A stretch of 8,633 bases of DNA from an uncultured Novosphingobium sp. (GTDB lineage Bacteria > Pseudomonadota > Alphaproteobacteria > Sphingomonadales > Sphingomonadaceae): the NCBI GenBank assembly GCA_937897535.1, contig CALCQB010000270.1, positions 1 to 8,633 on the forward strand. Reading direction: 5' to 3'. This document shows positions 1 to 6,003 of the stretch, in pieces (the first letter of the stretch is position 1; each line of letters starts with the position of its first letter). The notes beneath the pieces are model-generated. The model saw nothing but the letters and a program-made list of their open reading frames with translations, did no database searches and was not told where the DNA came from. Made by a program: the position numbers and the translations under genes.

Positions 1-28
1 AGAAGGCTTCCAGTTCGGCGACGCTCAT
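1..28 (-). CDS. Start of an unidentified gene (cut by the window edge)
   Basis: An ATG at 28 to 26 opens a frame that runs off the left edge and reads MSVAELEAF. It lies 14 bases after the folE stop codon on the same strand, which is the spacing expected for the next gene of an operon. A GTG directly upstream (31 to 29) is an alternative start. No strong Shine-Dalgarno sequence precedes either codon. Nine residues are too few to name a product. Only the position and the absence of a stop support it as a gene. Confidence 0.4.
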
Positions 29-42
29 CACCGGCGTCACGC

Positions 43-651
43 TCAGTAACCCATCAGGCTCAGCACTTCCTTGCGGCTGCTCTGGTTTTCCAGAAAGCAG
101 CCCATCATCCGGCTGGTGACCATGCCGACCCCGGGGGTCTTGACCCCGCGCCCGGTCATGCAGCCATGCTGGGCCTCGATCACCACCGCGACCCCCTGGG
201 GATGGAGGTTGTCCCAGATGCATTGCGCCACTTCGGCGGTCAGCCGTTCCTGGATCTGCAACCGCCGGGCAAAGCCGTGCAGCACCCGCGCCAGCTTGGA
301 TATCCCGACCACCTTGTCGCGCGGCATATAGGCGATCGCCGCCTTGCCGGTGATCGGGGCCATGTGGTGTTCGCAGTGCGACTGGAACGGAATGTCCTTC
401 AGCAGGACCAGCTCGTCATAGCCGCCGACTTCCTCGAACTGGCGCGAGAGGTGATAGGCCGGGTCCTCGGCATTGCCCTCGCAATATTCCTTCCACGCCC
501 GCGCCACCCGCGCCGGGGTGTCGATCAGGCCCTCGCGACTTGGATCATCGCCCGACCAGCGGATCAGCGTCCGGATCGCCGCTTGCACATCATCGGGAAC
601 CGGCAGCTTGGCCAGTGGGCCTTCATCACCGCCATCATGCGCACAGGACAT
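43..651 (-). CDS. folE: GTP cyclohydrolase I (FolE, type I, zinc-dependent)
   Basis: The enzyme converts GTP to 7,8-dihydroneopterin triphosphate plus formate, the first step of tetrahydrofolate synthesis, in the cytosol. Family hallmarks are clear: the SHCEHHMAPI segment, GISK, the QERLT stretch and HGCMTGRG. Counting from the TTG at 666, the zinc ligands are C98, H101 and C169. The 71-residue spacing between the two cysteines equals that of E. coli (C110 and C181), and H100 matches catalytic H112. I chose the ATG at 651 (202 aa) because an AGGAG lies 7 bases before it. The longer reading from TTG at 666 (207 aa) would put that ribosome site inside the coding region. The gene starts 11 bases after the phospholipase D stop (or overlaps it if TTG is used), so the two are probably cotranscribed. 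No key residue is missing. Confidence 0.95.
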   Translation of the reverse strand: MSCAHDGGDEGPLAKLPVPDDVQAAIRTLIRWSGDDPSREGLIDTPARVARAWKEYCEGNAEDPAYHLSRQFEEVGGYDELVLLKDIPFQSHCEHHMAPITGKAAIAYMPRDKVVGISKLARVLHGFARRLQIQERLTAEVAQCIWDNLHPQGVAVVIEAQHGCMTGRGVKTPGVGMVTSRMMGCFLENQSSRKEVLSLMGY

Positions 652-662
652 CAACTCTCTCC

Positions 663-2159
663 TCAACCCGGCCGGCGCAGAAACCCGCCGCGGCGAAACA
701 ATCCGCGCCTTGCGCTGAACGGCTCGAACAACTGCTCGGGCCGTTCGGGATCGAACAAGGCATTGTCGGCGACCGCCTTCTCTGCATCGGTCAGCGGACG
801 CAAGACAAAAGGATCGAGCCGCTTGCCGGTGCGCGGGGCATTCTCGATCAATTCGATCATCGAACCGTGCCGCGCCAGTTCCGCCTCGACTTCTTCGCGC
901 AGCATCCCGGTATGTTCGGCCAGCAGCGTGATCCGCAGCCGCTCGATCGGCGCGCGGGCGTGATCATTGCCGGGACGCGCGGCGTCGATGAACATGTCGC
1001 ACTCGCTGTCGAGCCCCATCGAGCGGTTGTTCATGTTGGCCGAGCCGATCCGGACGATTTCGTCGTCGACGATCATCGTCTTGGAATGGACATAGATCGG
1101 CGTGCCTGCCGCGTTGCGGGGGATGAAGATCCGGAAGCGCTGGCGGTGGTCGCGGTGGCCGACGGCATGGCACAGCCGCACCCGCGCGCCGTCCATCGCG
1201 GTCTGCTCGAGCCAGCCTTCGGCGCTTTCGGGGTTGATCAGGACGATCTCGGGCGGGTTGGGTTCAGCTACTTTCTCGGCAATCGCCTCGGCCACCGCGC
1301 GCGAAGCGAAGTACTGGCTTTCGGCATAAATGAACCGCCTGGCGCGGCGGATATGCTCGACGAACAGCGCCTCAATCTCGCGAATCTCTTCGAGCTCGCG
1401 CCAGGCCGAGCGGGTCCGTGCGATCCCCACTTCGACATCGGTGAATTCGGCCTTGAGCGTCTCGGGCCAGGCCGTTTCCGCTTGCGCCGCACAGGGCAGC
1501 AGCGGAGTGCCGCCGGCCGTGACCCAGCGGTCCCGGCCCAGATCCCCCAGCGCAGCCGCAGCCTCGCCTTCGACCAGCATGGTCAGATCGTGCCACGGTC
1601 CGTACAATCTGGTGCCATAGGGATGGCGGCGGCGTGGATCGTCCTCGATATGCTCGGGCGTGTCCCAGCGGTCGCTGGTCATGTCGATCCCGCCGCAGAC
1701 GGCGAAGCTGTCATCGATCACGATGATCTTCTGGTGATGGCTGCAACCCAGCGGGTGCGCCGAATCGAACTTGAAGTCGATCCCCGGCATCAGGAACCAG
1801 CGGATCAGGTCGAGGATCATCGAGCCGCGGAAGATGAATTTGAGCGCACCGAAATTCCATTTCAGCACCCGGACCTGCAGCCCCGGTGTCCGCCCGACCA
1901 GCCAGATCACGAAGGCCCCCAGCCGGGCCGGTTGCACATCGCGATCGGGCAGGTTGTAGAACTTGCGCCCCGGCCCCAGCCGCACCCGGGTATCGAAATC
2001 CCAGCCGATCATGTGGATCCGCTGCCGCGCCCGCAGCATCGCCTGCTGCATCAAGGTGAAATAGGCCGCCGCGTCGATCACCACATGGGCGCGGCTCGCT
2101 CTGGCGAAGCGCCAGACCGAAGGCGATGCTGCGATGTCCGATTCCGAAGCCATTGCCAT
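663..2159 (-). CDS. Phospholipase D-family protein with two HKD motifs (cardiolipin synthase-like)
   Basis: This is a 498-residue PLD-superfamily protein with two complete HxKx4D motifs. The first is H142, K144, D149 in HHQKIIVIDD. The second is H358, K360, D365 in HSKTMIVDDE, followed by GSANMNNRS (372-380) and a conserved SECD. Family members hydrolyse or transfer phosphodiester bonds through a phosphohistidine, with the two motifs forming one active site, so the enzyme should be catalytically competent. I see no signal peptide and no clear membrane helices, so a cytosolic or membrane-peripheral location is likely. Substrate is unresolved: phospholipase D, or cardiolipin synthesis or transphosphatidylation as in ClsB and ClsC. 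The length suits that group. Two ATGs compete: the one at 2153 (Met3) has AAGG 7 bases upstream, whereas the one at 2159 is only 1 base from it, so Met3 may be the true start. The 146 bases between this gene and the upstream tRNA gene presumably hold its promoter, but I could not identify one. Confidence 0.88.
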   Translation of the reverse strand: MAMASESDIAASPSVWRFARASRAHVVIDAAAYFTLMQQAMLRARQRIHMIGWDFDTRVRLGPGRKFYNLPDRDVQPARLGAFVIWLVGRTPGLQVRVLKWNFGALKFIFRGSMILDLIRWFLMPGIDFKFDSAHPLGCSHHQKIIVIDDSFAVCGGIDMTSDRWDTPEHIEDDPRRRHPYGTRLYGPWHDLTMLVEGEAAAALGDLGRDRWVTAGGTPLLPCAAQAETAWPETLKAEFTDVEVGIARTRSAWRELEEIREIEALFVEHIRRARRFIYAESQYFASRAVAEAIAEKVAEPNPPEIVLINPESAEGWLEQTAMDGARVRLCHAVGHRDHRQRFRIFIPRNAAGTPIYVHSKTMIVDDEIVRIGSANMNNRSMGLDSECDMFIDAARPGNDHARAPIERLRITLLAEHTGMLREEVEAELARHGSMIELIENAPRTGKRLDPFVLRPLTDAEKAVADNALFDPERPEQLFEPFSARRGLFRRGGFLRRPG

Positions 2160-2305
2160 GCCTTATCGGCAACCCGGCGCCGCGTCATCCGGCAATCCCC
2201 GGTTGTCGCGACGCCATGTGTCGCACCTGTGTGTCACAGTTGCGCGATCCGCCATCGCCCCGGAACCGGTGAGTTACGGGACTGCAATTGCCTATGTGGG
2301 GAAAA

Positions 2306-2382
2306 TGGTGCGCCCGGAACGATTCGAACGTCCGACCCTCAGATTCGTAGTCTGATGCTCTATCCAGCTGAGCTACGGGCGC
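2306..2382 (-). tRNA. tRNA-Arg, anticodon ACG
   Basis: A full 77-nt cloverleaf reads on the minus strand. The 7-bp acceptor stem pairs GCGCCCG (5' end at 2382) with CGGGCGC, and discriminator A and an encoded CCA follow at 2309 to 2306. The D arm has TAGCTCAGCTGGATAGAGC. The anticodon stem TCAGA/TCTGA closes the loop CTACGAA, which gives anticodon ACG; its A34 is normally converted to inosine, so it reads CGU, CGC and CGA. The T arm has the TTCGAAT loop on a 5-bp stem with one G-T pair. It closely resembles E. coli tRNA-Arg(ACG). It sits between mutT and the phospholipase D gene on the same strand. I see no duplicated 3' segment that would mark an integrated element. Confidence 0.97.
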
Positions 2383-2410
2383 GTTGGAGAGGCGCACATA
2401 GGGGGGCGTC

Positions 2411-2428
2411 GCGGGCTTGGCAACCCGC
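2411..2428 (-). terminator. Weak hairpin after mutT
   Basis: GCGGG and CCCGC can pair across an 8-base loop, beginning inside the mutT stop codon. On the minus strand it is followed by a C-rich run and not a T tract, so it would be a poor intrinsic terminator. It may only reduce read-through into the tRNA gene 28 bases on, or have no function. Confidence 0.22.
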
Positions 2429-2844
2429 TAAATTGACCTTTTCAGGTGTTCGATCAATGCCCGCGCCAGCGGCACATCGAGCGGCGGCATGGCTAGCTCG
2501 GGGATCACCTCCGGCTCGAACCAGGCGATCGCCTCACCATCAAGGCATTGCGGCGTCCCGCACCACGCGCGGCAGGTGTAAAGCAGGATGACATAGGGCT
2601 GGCCCGGCAGCGCCGCGAAACTGAGCGGTTCAAGATTCAAGGGATCGAGGCCAAGGCAAAGCTCTTCCCTAATCTCGCGGCACAGCGATTCTTCCAACGA
2701 TTCCCCAGCCTCAACCTTGCCGCCGGGAAACTCCCACAATCCGCCATGCTCGGCCCCGCGGCGGCGCTGCTGCATCAATACACGGCCATCTGCGGCGATC
2801 AGCGCCACGGCAACCACAGGAATTGTTGTCGGAATTTTTTTCAC
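2428..2844 (-). CDS. mutT: Nudix hydrolase, MutT type (8-oxo-dGTP diphosphatase)
   Basis: The 138-residue protein has the MutT length and fold signature. An N-terminal strand leads into MQQRRRG (24-30), LWEFPGGKVEAGES (36-49) and the Nudix box from G42 to L64: E48, R56, E57, E60 and E61 are all present for metal binding and catalysis. MutT hydrolyses 8-oxo-dGTP to the monophosphate and keeps oxidised guanine out of DNA. The Gly normally found near the end of the box (REUxEExGU) is Cys63 here. The start is GTG at 2844, followed at once by AAA AAA. No clear Shine-Dalgarno sequence precedes it, but no better in-frame start exists before the conserved first strand. The gene is divergent from the pilin genes, with 81 bases between the start codons, and is followed by tRNA-Arg. 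Other Nudix substrates cannot be excluded. Confidence 0.88.
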   Translation of the reverse strand: MKKIPTTIPVVAVALIAADGRVLMQQRRRGAEHGGLWEFPGGKVEAGESLEESLCREIREELCLGLDPLNLEPLSFAALPGQPYVILLYTCRAWCGTPQCLDGEAIAWFEPEVIPELAMPPLDVPLARALIEHLKRSI

Positions 2845-2925
2845 TTCGCGCCGAGTCTTAAACGAATTCTTAGTGACGATCTCTCTATTTCCTTTCCATT
2901 CGGCCTTGGGCGGGAAGAACGACGC
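2845..2925. promoter_or_regulatory. Divergent intergenic region between mutT and the first pilin gene
   Basis: These 81 bases separate two divergent start codons, so they must hold the mutT promoter and probably the pilin promoter. They are richer in A and T than the flanking genes. A TTAA-N8-TTAG pattern lies at 2858 to 2873, close to but not matching the CtrA consensus TTAA-N7-TTAA. I could not assign convincing -35 and -10 boxes. GGGAAG at 2912 to 2917, 8 bases before the pilin ATG, is its likely ribosome site. Confidence 0.35.
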
Positions 2926-3114
2926 ATGAAGACCATTATCAAAAAGCTGTTCCGCGACGACGCAGGGGCGACCGCCGTGGAATACGGCCTGATCCTTGCG
3001 CTCATCGTGCTTGCCATGCTGACCGCGCTGCAGAGCTTCGCCTCTGGCAGCATCGCCATGTGGGACAATGTTTCGAGCAAAACCGCAGACGCAATTGGTG
3101 GTGCGGCAAGTTAA
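2926..3114 (+). CDS. Flp/Tad-family type IVb prepilin (first of two)
   Basis: This 62-residue small prepilin has a short basic leader (MKTIIKKLFRDDAG), then ATAVEYGLILALIVLAML. The processing site fits the Flp rule: cleavage after G14 with Glu at +5 (E19) and Tyr at +6 (Y20), which leaves a 48-residue mature pilin with one hydrophobic helix (about 15-38). Flp pilins are cut by a TadV/CpaA-type peptidase and polymerised by the Tad machinery into thin adhesive pili. None of that machinery is encoded in this window. The ATG at 2926 gives the standard short leader; the same frame is open further upstream but encodes nothing pilin-like. It contains no GCT among its 12 alanine codons, unlike its neighbour, which may mean lower expression. 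Similar leader and helix residues suggest it arose by duplication with the second pilin gene. Confidence 0.9.
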   Translation: MKTIIKKLFRDDAGATAVEYGLILALIVLAMLTALQSFASGSIAMWDNVSSKTADAIGGAAS

Positions 3115-3128
3115 ACATTTCGCAAGAA

Positions 3129-3172
3129 TTTCCCCTTAGTCCGGCAATTGCTCAATCCGGGTGACAGGGAAA
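3129..3172 (+). other. Imperfect RNA hairpin between the two pilin genes
   Basis: In the 94-base gap between the pilin genes, TTTCCC (3129-3134) pairs with GGGAAA (3167-3172). Inside it, GTCCGG (3139-3144) pairs with CCGGGT (3157-3162), using two G-T pairs. The loop is 12 bases, and a four-base mismatched internal loop separates the helices. No T tract follows, so it is not a normal terminator. It could be an attenuator, a processing site or a 3' stabiliser of the first pilin message. The function is inferred only. Confidence 0.4.
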
Positions 3173-3208
3173 GAGCCGGGTAAATTGACTGCTAACAGGA
3201 GACTAATC

Positions 3209-3382
3209 ATGAAGTTCATCAACAAGCTGTTCCGTAACGAAGCTGGTGCGACCGCTATCGAATATGGCCTGATCGCTGCTCTGATCGCCGTTGCTGCGAT
3301 CACTGCCATGCAGGGCCTGGGTGGCGAACTGCAGACCACCTTCAACACGACCTCGTCGGCCATGCAGGGCGCCAACGCCTAA
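3209..3382 (+). CDS. Flp/Tad-family type IVb prepilin (second of two, probably the major one)
   Basis: This 57-residue prepilin has leader MKFINKLFRNEAG, then ATAIEYGLIAALIAVAAITAM. Cleavage after G13 puts Glu at +5 (E18) and Tyr at +6 (Y19) and leaves a 44-residue mature subunit with one hydrophobic helix followed by a short polar tail. The start at 3209 is fixed by AGGAG at 3197-3201, 7 bases upstream, a stronger ribosome site than that of the first pilin. Five of 12 alanine codons are GCT, and CGT, GGT, GTT and ACT also appear, unlike the GC-ending style of nearby genes. Such codons are typical of highly expressed genes. Together with the strong ribosome site and the terminator just downstream, this suggests the major structural pilin. 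Secretion and assembly genes must lie elsewhere. Confidence 0.93.
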   Translation: MKFINKLFRNEAGATAIEYGLIAALIAVAAITAMQGLGGELQTTFNTTSSAMQGANA

Positions 3383-3409
3383 TCGCAGCCGCAAGGTTTC
3401 GAACAAGAG

Positions 3410-3443
3410 AGGGCGGCAGGGAAACCTGCCGCCCTTTCCGTTT
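3410..3443 (+). terminator. Rho-independent terminator, probably bidirectional
   Basis: A perfect 11-bp GC-rich stem (AGGGCGGCAGG at 3410-3420 with CCTGCCGCCCT at 3425-3435) closes a GAAA tetraloop and is followed by TTCCGTTT. It lies 27 bases after the second pilin stop. Read on the minus strand, the same stem is followed by CTCTCTTGTT and lies 26 bases after the stop of the convergent protease gene, so it may end both transcripts. Confidence 0.88.
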
Positions 3444-3461
3444 GCCAGAAACCCGCGTGGA

Positions 3462-4961
3462 TCAGTAGGTTACCAGCTTGACCCGCTGCCCGACGGCGAT
3501 CCGGGCATCGGCCTTGAGCCCGTTGAGCACCAGGAACCGGTCGAGCGGCGCGTCGGTATAGGCCATCTTGGCCGCCAGCGACTGGACAGTGTCGCCTTTC
3601 TTGGCAGTCACCACCACCAGCTTGCGCGGACGGATTGCTGCTGCTTCGGCCGCGCTGATCCGCCGCATCGAAGCGTACATCGGCTCGAACACCGCGGCCT
3701 GGCCGGCCTGGGCGATGGTCATGAAGTGCAGCGCGTTGCTGGTTCCCATCGCATAGGCGAACACCGTCACATCGACCGAGCTGCTGCCCTGAGCCACCCG
3801 GGCGACCGAATAGGCCGCCGGAATGCCGTTAACAGTGGTCCGCTGCACGGCTCCCGGAGTGATTGCCACCTTGTTGTCCGCTGCCAATTTGGCGAAGACC
3901 GCGCGGACATAGGCATCGAGATCGCCGGTGAACGCGGCTGCGGTCAATTGACCCTTGCCCGATTGCCCGCTGATCGCGACCGCCTGGGTACCGTTGACCA
4001 GAAAAAAGCCGTTGGGTGCTTCGAAAGCGAACTTGTCGACCGGGTGGATGAACTTGCGCCCCTCGACCACGCCTTCCTTGGGATCGTCGCCATAGGTCAG
4101 ACCGCTGATTCGGGTCAGGAAGGTGTCGCGATTGGTTATGCCTCTGGCGTTGGTGCCCGCCAGCGCCAGCGTGGTTGAAACGCGTGCGGCCGGATCGGGG
4201 TGAGTCGAGGCCCATTCCGGCACCCGGTTTTCCGGTGCGCCCATCAGCCGGGTCGAGAGGCTGTTCTGCGCGGCCAGGCTGGCCAGCACGGTCGACATCG
4301 CGCGCGGATCGTACCCGGCGCGGCGCAGGTATTCGATCCCGAGCTTGTCGGCCTCATTTTCCTGGCTACGCGAAAACTTCAGCGTCAGGATCTGCGAGCC
4401 CTGCAGGAACCCCTGTTGCAGCAACTGGCCGACCTGGCTGTTACCAAGGAAGACACTCGAAAGCACTGCCCCCAGAACACCGATAACCTGGTTGCGGGTC
4501 GCCGCGCTTTGCCGCTTGGACGAATGGCGGGCGGCGACATGGCCGACTTCATGGCCCAGCACCCCGGCCAGTTCGGCCTCGTTGTTCATCAGCGAAACCA
4601 GCTGGCGGGTGGTGTAAATGTATCCGCCGGGGATCGCGAAGGCGTTGTCGACCGACGAATTGAGCAAGGTGACGGTGAAATCGCCTTGCGCGTTCGACAG
4701 GCCAGATTGCACCGCAATCTTCTTGCCGACCGATTCGACATAGAGCGCCTGCGGCCCGCTCACCGCACCGCCGAATTCGGCCAGCAGTTGCGGATGGGCC
4801 TTGGCGCCTTCCTGCTTGTCCTTGGCGCTGATCGCCTGGACCGTGGAGGTGGTGCCCTGAGCGCTGGCTGGTGCGCTTTGCCCGCCTGCGCCAAGCGGCA
4901 GGATCAGTGCCCCGCCCAGCAGGTAAGTGAGCACACGCTTTGAATTTGTCTTGGCGACCAT
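3462..4961 (-). CDS. Secreted M48-family zinc metalloprotease with LysM-like C-terminus (BepA-like)
   Basis: This is a 499-residue exported protease. A signal peptide is evident: basic MVAKTNSKR, hydrophobic stretch 10-26, and a likely cut near A34 in PASAQG. The M48 domain (about 50-270) carries the zinc motif HEVGH (H137, E138, H141), the third ligand E203 in ENEADKLG, and the substrate-strand segment DNAFAIPGGYIYTTRQL. BepA-type proteins of this family act in the periplasm on stalled or misfolded outer-membrane proteins. There are no TPR repeats as in BepA. Instead a region of about 150 residues (290-440) leads to a LysM-like end (about 447-497: KKGDTVQSLA, then LNGL and VGQRVKLV), which could bind peptidoglycan. 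The ATG at 4961 has AGAGGG about 9 bases upstream. An 85-base gap separates it from accA, so it may have its own promoter. The family call is firm; substrates are inferred. Confidence 0.92.
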   Translation of the reverse strand: MVAKTNSKRVLTYLLGGALILPLGAGGQSAPASAQGTTSTVQAISAKDKQEGAKAHPQLLAEFGGAVSGPQALYVESVGKKIAVQSGLSNAQGDFTVTLLNSSVDNAFAIPGGYIYTTRQLVSLMNNEAELAGVLGHEVGHVAARHSSKRQSAATRNQVIGVLGAVLSSVFLGNSQVGQLLQQGFLQGSQILTLKFSRSQENEADKLGIEYLRRAGYDPRAMSTVLASLAAQNSLSTRLMGAPENRVPEWASTHPDPAARVSTTLALAGTNARGITNRDTFLTRISGLTYGDDPKEGVVEGRKFIHPVDKFAFEAPNGFFLVNGTQAVAISGQSGKGQLTAAAFTGDLDAYVRAVFAKLAADNKVAITPGAVQRTTVNGIPAAYSVARVAQGSSSVDVTVFAYAMGTSNALHFMTIAQAGQAAVFEPMYASMRRISAAEAAAIRPRKLVVVTAKKGDTVQSLAAKMAYTDAPLDRFLVLNGLKADARIAVGQRVKLVTY

Positions 4962-4991
4962 GAAACAGCACCCTCTGCAACATTTTCCGAT

Positions 4992-5007
4992 GGTTAACTA
5001 CGTAACC
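4992..5007. promoter_or_regulatory. Dyad-symmetric site in the protease leader
   Basis: GGTTA and TAACC form a 5-bp inverted repeat around 6 bases, 31 to 46 bases before the protease ATG. It contains two abutting 6-base palindromes, GTTAAC and TACGTA. Position and symmetry would suit an operator, but no regulator is identified and chance is possible. Confidence 0.3.
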
Positions 5008-5008
5008 C

Positions 5009-5045
5009 CCGGCGAAACGCTTGAACAGCGCAAAGGTTTCGCCGG
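5009..5045 (-). terminator. Inverted repeat directly after accA
   Basis: A perfect 10-bp stem (CCGGCGAAAC at 5009-5018 with GTTTCGCCGG at 5036-5045) has a 17-base loop and begins one base after the accA stop codon. In the accA direction it is followed by GGGTTACG, with no T tract. It may be a weak terminator or a 3' mRNA stabiliser separating accA from the protease gene. Confidence 0.5.
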
Positions 5046-5046
5046 T

Positions 5047-5994
5047 TCAGCCCTCGCCGATCCGCAGGAACCGTTCTTCGCGTAGCGCCCGCAGCTTGTC
5101 CGGCGAGAGTTTCCCAAGCTTATCCAGCTCTTCGCCGATCGCGGCGGCCAGCCCCTGGGTGGCGAGCTGCGGGTCGCGGTGCGCGCCGCCGACCGGTTCC
5201 TTGACGATCCGGTCGATCACGCCCAGCGCCAGCAGATCCTGCGCGGTGACCTTCATCGCTTCGGCTGCTTCAGCCGCGCGTTCGTTGGTGCGCCACAGGA
5301 TCGAGGCGCAGCCTTCCGGGCTGATCACCGAGTAAACCGCATGTTCGAACATCAGCACCCGTTCGGCGCTGGCGAGCGCGACCGCCCCGCCCGAGCCGCC
5401 CTCGCCCACGATCACCGCGACCATCGGCACCGGCAAGGCCAGGCAGGCCTCGGTCGAGCGGGCGATCGCCTCGGCCTGGCCGCGCTCTTCCGCTTCGATC
5501 CCGGGGAATGCGCCAGAGGTATCGACCAGCGTCACAACCGGCAGGCCGAACCGCCCGGCCATATCCATCAAGCGGATCGCCTTGCGATAGCCCTCGGGCT
5601 TGCCCATCCCGAAGTTGTGCTTGATCCGGCTTTGGGTGTCATTGCCCTTTTCGTGCCCGATCAGTATCACCCGGCGCTCACCGAGTTTCGCAAATCCACC
5701 GATGATCGCCTGGTCATCGCCAAAATAGCGATCGCCGCCCAAAGGCATGAAATCGGTAAACATCTGCGCGACATAGTCGGTGAAATGCGGGCGCATCGGG
5801 TGGCGCGCGACCTGGGTCTTTTGCCACGGGGTCAGCGCCTTGTAGGTCGCCGCCAGCAAGTCCGCGCTCTTGGCTTCGAGGCGGCGGATTTCGGCGGAGA
5901 TATCGACATCGCCCTGCGCTGCAGTCTGGCGCAGCTCGGCAATCCGGGCTTCGAGCGCGGCAACGGGCTTTTCGAACTCTAGGTAGGAAATCAT
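5047..5994 (-). CDS. accA: Acetyl-CoA carboxylase carboxyltransferase subunit alpha (AccA)
   Basis: AccA with AccD transfers the carboxyl group from biotin-BCCP to acetyl-CoA, giving malonyl-CoA, the committed step of fatty-acid synthesis in the cytosol. The 315 residues match the family length of about 319. The N-terminal coiled region begins MISYLEFEKP, as is usual. The crotonase-fold core shows HNFGMGKPEGYRKA (126-139), VDTSGAFPGIEAEERGQAEA (157-176), the oxyanion-type GEGGSGGAVAL (197-207) and SVISPEGCASILW (222-234). The start at 5994 is the ATG expected for the family. It lies only 9 bases after the xerD stop, and AAGG sits in the last xerD codons, so translation is probably coupled. 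AccD is not in the window. Confidence 0.97.
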   Translation of the reverse strand: MISYLEFEKPVAALEARIAELRQTAAQGDVDISAEIRRLEAKSADLLAATYKALTPWQKTQVARHPMRPHFTDYVAQMFTDFMPLGGDRYFGDDQAIIGGFAKLGERRVILIGHEKGNDTQSRIKHNFGMGKPEGYRKAIRLMDMAGRFGLPVVTLVDTSGAFPGIEAEERGQAEAIARSTEACLALPVPMVAVIVGEGGSGGAVALASAERVLMFEHAVYSVISPEGCASILWRTNERAAEAAEAMKVTAQDLLALGVIDRIVKEPVGGAHRDPQLATQGLAAAIGEELDKLGKLSPDKLRALREERFLRIGEG

Positions 5995-6003
5995 CGCGAT
6001 GCG

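Noticed and set aside
2306..2382. tRNA-Arg as an attachment site for an integrated element, given a tyrosine recombinase in the same window.
   Set aside because: No repeat of the tRNA 3' end was seen, flanking genes are housekeeping genes, and the recombinase sits in a core XerD context several genes away.
2185..2397. A 70-codon minus-strand frame containing PVAQLDRASDYESEGRTFES.
   Set aside because: This is the well-known false translation of a tRNA gene; the region is tRNA-Arg(ACG).
540..2591. A long plus-strand open frame of 683 codons opposite the phospholipase D and mutT genes.
   Set aside because: It is antisense to well-supported genes, spans the tRNA gene, and encodes a Pro, Arg and His-rich sequence typical of GC-rich shadow frames.
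2835..2841. A seven-A run in codons 2 to 4 of mutT as a slippage or phase-variation site.
   Set aside because: Seven bases is short, and AAA codons after a start are common. Nothing else suggests phase variation.
2858..2873. Possible CtrA site (TTAA-N8-TTAG) upstream of the first pilin gene; CtrA controls pilA in Caulobacter.
   Set aside because: The spacing is 8, not 7, and the second half-site ends in G. It is too weak to call without conservation.
5179..5982. A 267-codon plus-strand frame opposite accA.
   Set aside because: It is antisense to a clear accA and shows no recognisable domain or ribosome site.
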